From positions 1 through 8,829 of the forward strand of contig JAFAFW010000013.1 in the NCBI GenBank assembly GCA_023423275.1: a DNA stretch of 8,829 bases, read 5' to 3'. The stretch is from Pseudomonadota bacterium. Its GTDB lineage: Bacteria > Pseudomonadota > Alphaproteobacteria > Rhizobiales > Hyphomicrobiaceae. Under the pieces are notes generated by a model. It did no database searches, had not been told where the DNA came from, and saw only the letters and a list, made by a program, of their open reading frames with translations. Positions 1-6,338 of this stretch are shown one piece after another. The translations under genes and the position numbers were made by a program. The number at the start of each line of letters is the position of its first letter. Within the stretch, counting starts at the first letter, position 1.

Positions 1-34
1 GCTGTTTTTGCTACGCTGAAACGCGTCCGAACAA

Positions 35-63
35 TTGCTGCATTGGTGAACGCGCGCTAAAAG
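35..63 (+). promoter_or_regulatory. Possible sdhC promoter (-35/-10 pair)
   Basis: TTGCTG at 35-40 and TAAAAG at 58-63 are separated by 17 nt, an acceptable sigma-70-like pair. Transcription would begin near position 70, giving a leader of about 30 nt before the chosen sdhC ATG at 99. Only 98 nt of upstream DNA is visible, so a better promoter may lie outside the window. The assignment is by eye and weak. Confidence 0.3.
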
Positions 64-98
64 GCGTGCGACGAAACACTTGCCGCGAGGTGCGCCCG

Positions 99-518
99 AT
101 GGCCGAGGCGAACGCGCGGGAGAGGTCGCCGATCCAGCGCCCACTCTCGCCCCATCTTCAGATCTATTCGCCACTCATCAACATGATGATGTCGATCGTC
201 CATCGCATCACGGGTGGGGCGCTCTATTTCGGAACCATCCTGCTGGCGTGGTGGTTGCTGGCAGCGGCAACGGGCGCCGAGCACTTCGCGTTCGTGAGCT
301 GGATCCTGACATCATGGTTCGGCCAGCTCGTGTTGTTCGGCTTTACCTGGGCGATGGTCATGCATCTGCTCGGCGGCATCCGGCATCTCATCTGGGATAC
401 CGGGCGCGGTTTCGACCTGCCGACCGTCAACCTGCTCTCGTGGGCCAGCCTGATCGGCTCGGTTCTGATCACCTTGGCGCTGTGGGCCGTGGCGATTGCC
501 ATGCGGGGAGGGTTCTGA
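99..518 (+). CDS. sdhC: Succinate dehydrogenase cytochrome b556 subunit (SdhC)
   Basis: This is the larger membrane-anchor subunit of complex II. With SdhD it holds haem b and forms the ubiquinone site in the inner membrane. The 139-aa product carries both family signatures. The N-terminal one (R14-P15 to T38) contains S32-I-V-H-R36, where Ser32 and Arg36 match the E. coli quinone-site Ser27 and Arg31. The second is H89-LLGGIRHLIWD-T-G, where His89 matches the axial haem ligand His84 of E. coli. Three hydrophobic segments are visible, at about 40-58, 66-92 and 108-135. I chose ATG 99 because GCGAGG at 85-90 gives an 8-nt spacing. The in-frame GTG at 66 lacks such a site and overlaps the candidate promoter. 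It is the first gene of a tight sdhCDA run, with sdhD starting 3 nt after its stop. Confidence 0.96.
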   Translation: MAEANARERSPIQRPLSPHLQIYSPLINMMMSIVHRITGGALYFGTILLAWWLLAAATGAEHFAFVSWILTSWFGQLVLFGFTWAMVMHLLGGIRHLIWDTGRGFDLPTVNLLSWASLIGSVLITLALWAVAIAMRGGF

Positions 519-521
519 GCC

Positions 522-908
522 ATGGCGACCATGCGCACGCCGCTGAAGACCGTCCGCAAGCTCGGCTCGGCCAAGGAAGGCACCGATCATTTCTGGCACC
601 AACGGGTCACTTCGGTCGCCAGCATCATCCTGCTGCCGTTCGCGATCTGGGTCGTGCTGTCGTTGATTGGCGCCGACTACGAAACCGTAAGGCGCATGCT
701 GGGTAACCCGATCGTGGCGATCCTGATGCTGCTGTTCGTCGTCACCAACATCGTCCACATGCGGCTCGGCATGCAGGTGATCATCGAGGACTACGTGCAT
801 GAGGAGCTGCCCAAGATGCTGCTTCTGATGCTCAACACGTTCTTCTCGATCGTGATCGGCCTTGCCTGTGTTTTCGCAATTCTCAAGCTGAGCTTCGGAG
901 CGGTCTGA
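522..908 (+). CDS. sdhD: Succinate dehydrogenase membrane anchor subunit (SdhD)
   Basis: This is the small membrane-anchor subunit of complex II and supplies the second haem b ligand and part of the ubiquinone pocket. The 128-aa product has three hydrophobic segments, at about 30-50, 62-80 and 98-124. The diagnostic stretch is H79-MRLGMQVIIE-D90-Y91. His79 corresponds to haem ligand His71 of E. coli SdhD, and Asp90-Tyr91 to the quinone-site Asp82-Tyr83, with identical 12-residue spacing. An upstream GGGGAGGG (505-512) inside the end of sdhC serves as ribosome binding site. Its stop overlaps the sdhA start by one base (TGATG), which points to translational coupling. Confidence 0.95.
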   Translation: MATMRTPLKTVRKLGSAKEGTDHFWHQRVTSVASIILLPFAIWVVLSLIGADYETVRRMLGNPIVAILMLLFVVTNIVHMRLGMQVIIEDYVHEELPKMLLLMLNTFFSIVIGLACVFAILKLSFGAV

Positions 909-2749
909 TGGCATCCCCCAACGGCAAGTACGAAGCGCCGAAGCCCGCGGTCAACGGCCGGGCCTATCCGATGACCGACCACACCTACGACGTGGTCGTT
1001 GTGGGCGCTGGTGGGGCAGGGTTGCGCGCCACGCTCGGCGCCGCGCAGGCGGGCCTCCGGACGGCGTGCGTGACGAAGGTGTTTCCGACGCGCTCGCACA
1101 CGGTTGCGGCACAGGGTGGCGTGGCCGCGTCGCTCGGCAATATGGGGCCGGACAACTGGCGCTGGCATATGTACGACACCGTCAAGGGGGCAGACTGGTT
1201 GGGGGACCAGGACTCCATCGAATATCTGTGCCGGAATGCGCCCGAGGCCGTCTACGAGCTGGAGCATTACGGCGTCCCCTTCAGCCGCACGCAGGATGGC
1301 CGCATTTATCAGCGCCCGTTCGGTGGCATGACGACCGAGTTCGGCGAAGGACCGCCCGCGCAGCGCACCTGCGCGGCTGCCGACCGCACCGGTCACGCCA
1401 TGCTGCATACGCTGTATGGCCAGTCGCTGCGCTATTCCGCAGAGTTCTTCGTTGAGTATTTCGCGATCGATCTGATGATGGATCAGGACGGCACCTGTCG
1501 CGGCATCGTCGCGCTGTGCCTCGAGGATGGAACGCTGCATCGCTTCCGTGCCCGCAAGACGATCCTGGCGACGGGCGGTTACGGCCGCGCTTACTTCTCG
1601 GCGACATCGGCCCATACGTGTACCGGCGACGGCAATGCGATGGTGCTGCGCGCCGGACTACCGCTGCAGGACATGGAGTTCGTTCAGTTTCACCCGACCG
1701 GTATCTACGGCGCGGGCGTTCTGATCACGGAAGGCGCGCGCGGTGAAGGCGGCTATCTCACCAACAGCGAAGGTGAGCGCTTCATGGAGCGCTATGCGCC
1801 GCACGCCAAGGATCTTGCATCGCGCGACGTGGTCTCGCGCTCGATGACCATTGAGATCCGCGAGGGACGCGGTGTCGGCCCGCATAAGGACCACATCTTC
1901 CTGCACCTCGACCATCTCGACCCGAAGATCCTGCACGAGCGTCTGCCGGGTATCACCGAGAGCGCTAAGGTGTTCGCCGGCGTCGATCTGCGGCGGGAAC
2001 CGATCCCTGTGATTCCGACGGTCCACTACAACATGGGCGGCATCCCGACCAATTATCATGGTGAGGTGCTGACACTGAAGAACGGCAACCCGGACACGGT
2101 GGTGCACGGCCTGATGGCCATCGGCGAGGCCGCGTGCGTGTCAGTGCATGGCGCCAACCGGCTCGGCTCGAACTCGCTGATCGATCTCGTCGTGTTCGGG
2201 CGCGCGGCCGGTCTGCGGTGCGGTGAAACGGTCGAAACCGGAACGGCGCAGGCGGAGTTGCCGGCCGATGCCGCCGAGCTGGCCTTGTCACGCCTCGATA
2301 AATTCCGCAACGCCAGTGGCTCGATGCCGACTGCATCGCTCCGTTTGAAGATGCAGCGGATCATGCAGAGCAATTGCGCGGTCTTCCGCGACGGCCCGGT
2401 GCTTGCCGAGGGTGCCGAGAAGATCATGGAGGTCTGGAAGGAATCCGCGAATATCGGCGTGAGCGACCGCTCGCTGGTGTGGAACTCCGACCTCGTCGAA
2501 ACGCTGGAATACGACAACCTGATCGCCCAAGCTGCGGTAACGGTGGTTGGCGCCAACAATCGGCAGGAAAGCCGCGGCGCACACGCGCGTGAGGACTATC
2601 CGAACCGCGACGACGTCAATTGGATGAAGCACACGCTGGCCTGGGCCGACTACGGCAGCAAGCAGGTCACCCTCGATTTCCGTCCGGTCCACACTTACAC
2701 AATGACCAATGAAATGAGTTACATCGAGCCAAAGGCGAGAGTTTACTGA
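908..2749 (+). CDS. sdhA: Succinate dehydrogenase flavoprotein subunit (SdhA)
   Basis: This is the catalytic subunit of complex II. It oxidises succinate to fumarate at a covalently bound FAD on the cytoplasmic face and passes electrons to SdhB. The 613-aa length is normal. A Rossmann motif G33-AGGA-G38 is followed by R62-S-H64-TVAAQGG, the family flavinylation signature, with His64 as the expected covalent FAD site. The substrate region shows HPTG (His262), TEGARGEGG (Arg278) and RDVVSRS (Arg306, equivalent to the catalytic Arg286 of E. coli SdhA). Further on are PTVHYNMGGIPTN and HGANRLGSNSL, the FAD-binding and capping-domain elements. The C-terminal helical domain is complete. ATG 908 overlaps the sdhD stop and has CGGAG at 896-900. 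An alternative start at Met22 (971) is less likely. Unusually, sdhB does not follow directly; two other genes intervene. Confidence 0.97.
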   Translation: MASPNGKYEAPKPAVNGRAYPMTDHTYDVVVVGAGGAGLRATLGAAQAGLRTACVTKVFPTRSHTVAAQGGVAASLGNMGPDNWRWHMYDTVKGADWLGDQDSIEYLCRNAPEAVYELEHYGVPFSRTQDGRIYQRPFGGMTTEFGEGPPAQRTCAAADRTGHAMLHTLYGQSLRYSAEFFVEYFAIDLMMDQDGTCRGIVALCLEDGTLHRFRARKTILATGGYGRAYFSATSAHTCTGDGNAMVLRAGLPLQDMEFVQFHPTGIYGAGVLITEGARGEGGYLTNSEGERFMERYAPHAKDLASRDVVSRSMTIEIREGRGVGPHKDHIFLHLDHLDPKILHERLPGITESAKVFAGVDLRREPIPVIPTVHYNMGGIPTNYHGEVLTLKNGNPDTVVHGLMAIGEAACVSVHGANRLGSNSLIDLVVFGRAAGLRCGETVETGTAQAELPADAAELALSRLDKFRNASGSMPTASLRLKMQRIMQSNCAVFRDGPVLAEGAEKIMEVWKESANIGVSDRSLVWNSDLVETLEYDNLIAQAAVTVVGANNRQESRGAHAREDYPNRDDVNWMKHTLAWADYGSKQVTLDFRPVHTYTMTNEMSYIEPKARVY

Positions 2750-2753
2750 GGGG

Positions 2754-2768
2754 GAGAGGATACCTCTC
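2754..2768 (+). promoter_or_regulatory. Short hairpin just after sdhA
   Basis: GAGAGG and CCTCTC form a perfect 6-bp stem around a 3-nt loop (ATA), beginning 4 nt after the sdhA stop. No immediate T-run follows; the next Ts are at about 2782-2790 and are interrupted. It is therefore not a convincing intrinsic terminator. It could stabilise the 3' end of sdhCDA mRNA or reduce read-through into the following genes. Confidence 0.3.
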
Positions 2769-2857
2769 GGACTTCAACGATTTTGGTTTTCGAACGGCTG
2801 CTTTCGTGAGGGGGTCATCGTCAGGCGTCCGTCACCAACAGTGTCTTCGGCCAAGGT

Positions 2858-3724
2858 ATGGTGACGGGTACAATGGGCGCGCAGCTGTCTGAGCTCTGGG
2901 GAGCTCGCGAACCCAATGGTCTTGCGGGTATTTTATTGTGGCTGGCGCGATCGACGCCGCTCGGGCGCGGGCGGCTGCGTAAGTTGACCTATCAGGCATT
3001 TTCCGCCCTGCATCCAGGGCCGGTTGATACCAGGGTGTTTGAGACGCGAGTCCGCCTCCATCCGTCGAATAATGTCGTTGAACGCAAGGCCCTTCTGCGG
3101 CCCGAGAGGATGGATCCACGCGAACGTGCCAAACTCCGCCGCAGGATGTCGGCCCCAGGTGCCGTGTTCATCGATATCGGTGCAAATGCCGGCTTATACA
3201 GCCTGGATGCTGCCCTTCATGCTGGCGCGGGAGGTCATATCGTTGCGATCGAGCCGAATGAGCAGCTCCTGAGTCGCCTTGTCTTCAATATCGAGATCGC
3301 GCGGCGCGACGGACATATCCTCCCGAGCGTCGTCGTCACGCGGCTGGCGCTCGCGGCCAGTGATCATGATGGTGTCGCGCTCTTGGGCGCCAGCAGGAGT
3401 GAGGGCGGCCGGAGTTTGTTGGATTTGGAGGCCGATATGACCGGCGCGGCGAACGAAGTGCCGGTGCGGACACTTGCCGGTCTCGTTGCCGAACTCGGAC
3501 TTTCGCGCATCGACGTCCTCAAGATTGATGTGGAGGGTCACGAAGACAGAATCTGGCCGCCATTTCTCGACACGGTTGCACCAAATTTGAGGCCGAGGGT
3601 GCTGATTATCGAGCATTTGGCGCGGGCGGAGTGGAAAGTCGACTGCATCGCATTGGCGGAGGCGGCCGGCTACAGCACCCTGTTCACCACGAACAACAAT
3701 ACGGTGCTTGAGAAATCGGACTAA
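2858..3724 (+). CDS. FkbM-family SAM-dependent methyltransferase
   Basis: The 288-aa protein is recognised as an FkbM-type (Methyltransf_21) S-adenosylmethionine-dependent methyltransferase. The SAM-binding core starts at VFI-D106-IGANAG-LYS (motif I). It is followed by VAI-E132-PNE, the acidic residue after strand 2 that usually contacts the SAM ribose. The family hallmark VPVRTLAGL leads into D219-VLKIDVEGHE at 219-229. Family members commonly O-methylate sugars, polysaccharides or natural products; the substrate here cannot be told. The first ~100 residues are basic and show no recognisable domain, and no signal peptide or clear membrane helix is seen. The start is uncertain: ATG 2858 has AAGG only 1 nt away, while GTG 2861 and ATG 2873 are alternatives. 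It sits between sdhA and sdhB with no evident functional link to either. Confidence 0.88.
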   Translation: MVTGTMGAQLSELWGAREPNGLAGILLWLARSTPLGRGRLRKLTYQAFSALHPGPVDTRVFETRVRLHPSNNVVERKALLRPERMDPRERAKLRRRMSAPGAVFIDIGANAGLYSLDAALHAGAGGHIVAIEPNEQLLSRLVFNIEIARRDGHILPSVVVTRLALAASDHDGVALLGASRSEGGRSLLDLEADMTGAANEVPVRTLAGLVAELGLSRIDVLKIDVEGHEDRIWPPFLDTVAPNLRPRVLIIEHLARAEWKVDCIALAEAAGYSTLFTTNNNTVLEKSD

Positions 3725-3849
3725 GGGGCTCTCCATTTCCATGATGCCGTCGCTTTAGAACGCAGGCATGAGTCGATGCGAAATGTTCGCTGAGTTCTGG
3801 CCTTCTGATGTTGCGCCCGCGAGGTGTCACTGGTCGGCGGAGGTGACGG
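3725..3849. other. Gap between the methyltransferase and the unknown gene
   Basis: This 125-nt spacer contains no convincing ORF, terminator or -35/-10 pair. Its only clear element is the strong Shine-Dalgarno sequence GGAGGTGA at 3839-3846 that serves the next gene. The spacer is long enough for a promoter, so the unknown gene need not depend on read-through from the methyltransferase. Confidence 0.4.
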
Positions 3850-4449
3850 TTGAGCGAGCCTGAGACATCAAAGATGCGATCGGACGGCGACACGCGTATT
3901 GCTCCCGATCCGTTCTCTGCGGTTCTGCCTGCCTTATCGGCGCTTGGGGCAATCGCGTCGATTGCCGCCGTGAACTGGGTTGCGCAGGAGCAGACGCCGG
4001 ATCGCACGAAGACCAAACGCAAGGCTGGTATTGCGCTGCGCGAACTGGAGAGGTCTTGTCTTGGGCTGCAGGAGATCTTCCGGCGCTTTCATAAAAGCCC
4101 AAAGCTGTTTGCGGGAGAAGGTGGGACCGTTGCATCGCCGCTGAAGTTCGGTGTGCATGGGGTACGGGTCAGTCCGGAAGCGGTACGGCTTTATCAGCAG
4201 CTCATCAACGACATCGCCTCCATGCTCGTGCTGGCAACGCAGAACGCGTTTGACGTCATGGCAGCGATCGAGGACGGGGAAATCGAGGTTCCGGAAGAGG
4301 TTTTTTTTGGTTTCGCGGAACAGCAGGAGCGGCTGAACAAACTGATCCGGGAGCGCGCGACTCTCAAATTGTCCGTGGAGACGGGGTACTCGGTTGCCGT
4401 TCAGCTTACGACGCTGGTCAGCGCCGTACGCCGTCAGAAAGTTGACTGA
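3850..4449 (+). CDS. Unknown protein with N-terminal hydrophobic segment (TTG start)
   Basis: I do not recognise this 199-aa protein. The start is taken as TTG 3850 because a near-perfect Shine-Dalgarno GGAGGTGA (3839-3846) lies 6 nt upstream, measured from GGAGG. ATG 3874 (residue 9) has no comparable site. Residues 1-21 are polar. Residues 22-45 (from FSAVLPALSALGA to NWVA) form one hydrophobic segment able to act as a membrane anchor. The remaining ~150 residues look mostly helical, with charged stretches such as ELERSCLGLQEIFRRFHK and EEVFFGFAEQQERLNKLI. There are no catalytic motifs or metal-binding cysteine clusters. A run of eight Ts at 4301-4308 encodes part of VFFG. It lies between the methyltransferase gene and sdhB, with 181 nt before sdhB. 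It may be a membrane-tethered or structural protein, but that is inference only. Confidence 0.72.
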   Translation: MSEPETSKMRSDGDTRIAPDPFSAVLPALSALGAIASIAAVNWVAQEQTPDRTKTKRKAGIALRELERSCLGLQEIFRRFHKSPKLFAGEGGTVASPLKFGVHGVRVSPEAVRLYQQLINDIASMLVLATQNAFDVMAAIEDGEIEVPEEVFFGFAEQQERLNKLIRERATLKLSVETGYSVAVQLTTLVSAVRRQKVD

Positions 4450-4551
4450 TCCAGTCGGTGTTTAGACGCGCATTCCGCGCAATTCTGGCCTGCATTTCGC
4501 AGCTTCGCGTGGACAGGGTGCCGCACTTATTCCCTACAACGAACGCAAGCG

Positions 4552-4580
4552 TTGACAGCTACGCCGTAGGCTCGCATTCC
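4552..4580 (+). promoter_or_regulatory. Candidate sdhB promoter with consensus -35
   Basis: A perfect TTGACA occurs at 4552-4557 in the 181-nt spacer before sdhB. With a 17-nt spacer the -10 would be CATTCC at 4575-4580, a poor match to TATAAT or the alphaproteobacterial CTATAT. Transcription would start near 4588, leaving a leader of about 43 nt. A dedicated promoter would make sense because sdhB is detached from sdhCDA. Confidence 0.33.
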
Positions 4581-4591
4581 AGAACGAACGT

Positions 4592-4610
4592 GCGAAGTCT
4601 GCAGCTTCGC
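4592..4610 (+). promoter_or_regulatory. Hairpin in the sdhB leader
   Basis: GCGAAG (4592-4597) and CTTCGC (4605-4610) can pair around a 7-nt loop. The hairpin ends 5 nt before the probable ribosome binding site AGGGGA (4616-4621). The right arm lies within GCAGCTTCGC (4601-4610), which is also found at 4499-4508, so a 10-nt direct repeat flanks the candidate promoter. Possible mRNA-level control of sdhB is inferred from position only. Confidence 0.25.
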
Positions 4611-4630
4611 CAACCAGGGGACTCGGGGCA

Positions 4631-5410
4631 ATGGTCCAGCTGACGCTGCCAAAGAACTCTCAAATCCAGAAGGGCAAGGCCTGGAACAAGCCGGGTGCCA
4701 GGGGGAACTGGCAGGAGCTCAAGATCTATCGCTGGAACCCGGATGACGGGCAGAACCCGCGCCTGGATTCCTATTGGGTGGACCGCGATACGTGCGGGCC
4801 GATGGTTCTCGACGCGCTGATCAAGATCAAAAGCGAGATCGATTCGACGCTGACCTTCCGCCGGTCCTGTCGCGAAGGTATTTGTGGCTCGTGCGCGATG
4901 AATATCGATGGCACCAACACGCTGGCGTGCCTGAAGGGGTTGGACGACATTTCCGGCACCGTGAAGATCTATCCATTGCCGCACCTGGAAGTGGTCAAGG
5001 ATCTGGTGCCGGATCTGACCGGGTTTTTCGCGCAGCATCGCTCGATCGAGCCCTGGCTGAAGACTGCGACGCCAACCCCGCCGAAGGAGTGGAAGCAGTC
5101 TCGCGACGATCGTGAGAAGCTGGACGGTCTTTACGAGTGCATCCTGTGCGCCTGCTGTTCGACGTCCTGCCCCAGCTATTGGTGGAACTCGGACCGGTAT
5201 CTCGGACCGGCGATTCTGCTGCAGGCCTACAGATGGGTGATCGATTCGCGCGATGAATCGACGGGCGAGCGCTTGGATAATCTGGAAGATCCGTTCCGGC
5301 TTTATCGCTGCCACACCATCCTGAATTGCTCGAAGGCGTGTCCGAAGGGCCTCAATCCGGCCAAGGCGATCGCGGAGCTGAAGAAGCTGATGGTCGAGCG
5401 TCGGGTCTGA
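4631..5410 (+). CDS. sdhB: Succinate dehydrogenase iron-sulfur subunit (SdhB)
   Basis: This subunit carries electrons from the SdhA flavin through three Fe-S clusters to ubiquinone at the SdhC/SdhD interface. The 259-aa product has an N-terminal ferredoxin domain with [2Fe-2S] ligands C80, C85, C88 and C100 (CREGICGSC followed by C100). In the C-terminal domain, C170-IL-C173-AC-C176-STS-C180-P and C227-HTILN-C233-SKA-C237-P supply the other two clusters. By alignment with E. coli, C170, C173, C176 and C237 bind [4Fe-4S], and C180, C227 and C233 bind [3Fe-4S]. The P181-SYW-W185 segment matches the E. coli PSFWW containing the quinone-site Trp164. ATG 4631 is preceded by AGGGGA at 4616-4621. 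It is separated from sdhA by two unrelated genes and converges on the histone-like gene. Confidence 0.97.
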   Translation: MVQLTLPKNSQIQKGKAWNKPGARGNWQELKIYRWNPDDGQNPRLDSYWVDRDTCGPMVLDALIKIKSEIDSTLTFRRSCREGICGSCAMNIDGTNTLACLKGLDDISGTVKIYPLPHLEVVKDLVPDLTGFFAQHRSIEPWLKTATPTPPKEWKQSRDDREKLDGLYECILCACCSTSCPSYWWNSDRYLGPAILLQAYRWVIDSRDESTGERLDNLEDPFRLYRCHTILNCSKACPKGLNPAKAIAELKKLMVERRV

Positions 5411-5447
5411 TTCGCACCCGTTTCCGACTGCCGCTCGGCTGGTTTCC

Positions 5448-5486
5448 AAAAAAATTAGACCGGAGGCGCCCCCCGGCGACCTCCGG
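5448..5486 (-). terminator. Intrinsic terminator of the histone-like gene
   Basis: CCGGAGG (5460-5466) pairs with CCTCCGG (5480-5486). The stem continues inward with CGCC/GGCG around a CCCC loop, with one bulged A at 5479, giving about 11 bp. Read on the minus strand, the stem is followed by TCTAATTTTTTT, from the seven As at 5448-5454. This is the classic layout for a Rho-independent terminator, about 85 nt past the histone-like stop. On the + strand no T-run follows, so it terminates sdhB transcripts less obviously. Confidence 0.8.
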
Positions 5487-5569
5487 CCTCAAAAGCGGCA
5501 GGTTGGACACTGCCGCGAAGTCGATCAATCCCGCTCCCGGTGCCCAACCGGAATGCGAGAATGAAGGCG

Positions 5570-5803
5570 TTAGGCCGCCTTGCGCTTCTTCGCAGCGGGC
5601 TTCTTCGCAGCCGGCTTGCGAGCCGTCGTGCGAGCAGCGGTCTTCTTCGCCGGAGCCTTGGCGCGCGGCTTCGCAGCAACCTTAGCGCGGGGCTTCGCAA
5701 CCGCCTTCTTCACCGCAACGCGCGAGCGCGCCGTCGTCTTCTTCGGGGCCCGAGCCGGAGCCTTCGCCGAAGCCTTCTTCACTGTCTTGACTGCTTTAGC
5801 CAT
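5570..5803 (-). CDS. Histone H1-like, Lys/Ala-rich DNA-binding protein
   Basis: The product is 77 aa of almost nothing but Lys, Ala, Arg, Pro, Thr and Val, in imperfect repeats such as KKAVAKPRAKVAAKPRAK and KPAAKKPAAKKRK. There are no Cys, Trp, Tyr or acidic residues. This composition is typical of bacterial histone H1-like or AlgP-like tails that bind DNA nonspecifically and compact the nucleoid; the chain should be disordered when free. The ATG on the minus strand (5803-5801) has AGGGAG 8 nt upstream (5812-5817 in + coordinates). It converges on sdhB and has its own intrinsic terminator. Low-complexity sequence makes family assignment by homology unreliable, so the call rests on composition, size, ribosome binding site and terminator. 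Confidence 0.85.
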   Translation of the reverse strand: MAKAVKTVKKASAKAPARAPKKTTARSRVAVKKAVAKPRAKVAAKPRAKAPAKKTAARTTARKPAAKKPAAKKRKAA

Positions 5804-5826
5804 AGTTCTCTCTCCCTCTAGGAAAC

Positions 5827-5862
5827 GTTCGAATCATTTCGAACACAATTCAGCATGTGCAA
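5827..5862 (-). promoter_or_regulatory. Inverted repeat overlapping a possible histone-like promoter
   Basis: GTTCGAA (5827-5833) and TTCGAAC (5838-5844) form a perfect 7-bp inverted repeat with a 4-nt centre, 24 nt upstream of the histone-like ATG. On the minus strand a possible promoter is TTGCAC (5862-5857) with AATGAT (5838-5833), separated by 18 nt. The repeat would then sit over the -10 region, where a repressor operator is often found. The repeat itself is certain; the promoter and operator roles are inferred. Confidence 0.35.
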
Positions 5863-6338
5863 GCTCTTCTGATTTGTTGACAGTAATTCGTACTTTCAAT
5901 GCATTTTTCTTCTCCAATACGCTGGATCTGTTGCAGTGATACCACAAAATCGTGACTCTTGAACGTGTTAGGCGTTTGGATTGGATGCTCACAGGAGCTG
6001 CACGAACTAACTCACGTCACTGCTTCAACGCACAAGTGCACTGCAAATTTCCATTTCAAATGATGCGCGCGCGAGAGTTTCGAGAGAGTTTGAAGTGTCT
6101 CAATGTGTTCGCGGGTGACGCTCAGATTTGATGTTGATAAGCGCCACTGCGCTCGACGCGATGTGCAGCACTCGCTCACCGGATGAATTGAAATGACGAG
6201 CGCGTGAGTCCCGGCGCGATCATCGAAATGCGATCGAGAACGCAAAACGGGAAGGGCGCACAAAGCACTCCGAGAGAAACTTCGTCCGCGCTGTTGAGTT
6301 CTACTTATGTGAGAGCAGCGTATTCGCGGAGAACGTGA
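5863..6338. other. Long intergenic region between divergent small genes
   Basis: About 475 nt beyond the histone-like upstream signals contain no ORF I would support. The region looks more AT-rich than the flanking genes. It contains a TTGACA at 5877-5882 on the + strand, with only a weak -10 (TGCATT) 17 nt downstream, and a purine-rich patch at about 6066-6095 with repeated GAGAGTTT. It presumably carries the promoter for the HiPIP-like gene. A small RNA cannot be excluded, but I see no intrinsic terminator to support one. Confidence 0.5.

Noticed and set aside
66..98. Longer SdhC reading from GTG at 66
   Set aside because: No ribosome binding site, overlap with the candidate -10, and the added residues do not look like SdhC. 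ATG 99 has GCGAGG at good spacing.
791..1615. Long minus-strand ORF over sdhD and sdhA
   Set aside because: It is antisense to well-identified sdh genes and results from high GC at third positions; its sequence matches no known domain.
2750..4630. Mobile element responsible for the sdhA-sdhB split
   Set aside because: I looked for transposase or integrase motifs, terminal inverted repeats and flanking duplications and saw none.
4458..4643. 61-codon + strand ORF before sdhB
   Set aside because: It overlaps the sdhB start in another frame, has no ribosome binding site and no domain-like sequence.
5540..5939. ORFs on the + strand across the histone-like gene (Leu/Arg-rich and Ala/Phe-rich products)
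   Set aside because: They are mirror images of the Lys/Ala-rich minus-strand gene, whose ribosome binding site and terminator are clear.
5985..6131. 48-codon + strand ORF in the long intergenic region
   Set aside because: No convincing ribosome binding site or recognisable motif; the Cys/Arg/Phe-rich composition looks random.
6012..6263. 83-codon minus-strand ORF in the long intergenic region
   Set aside because: No ribosome binding site, no recognisable motif, and an atypical His/Ser/Thr-rich composition. It looks like a chance open frame.
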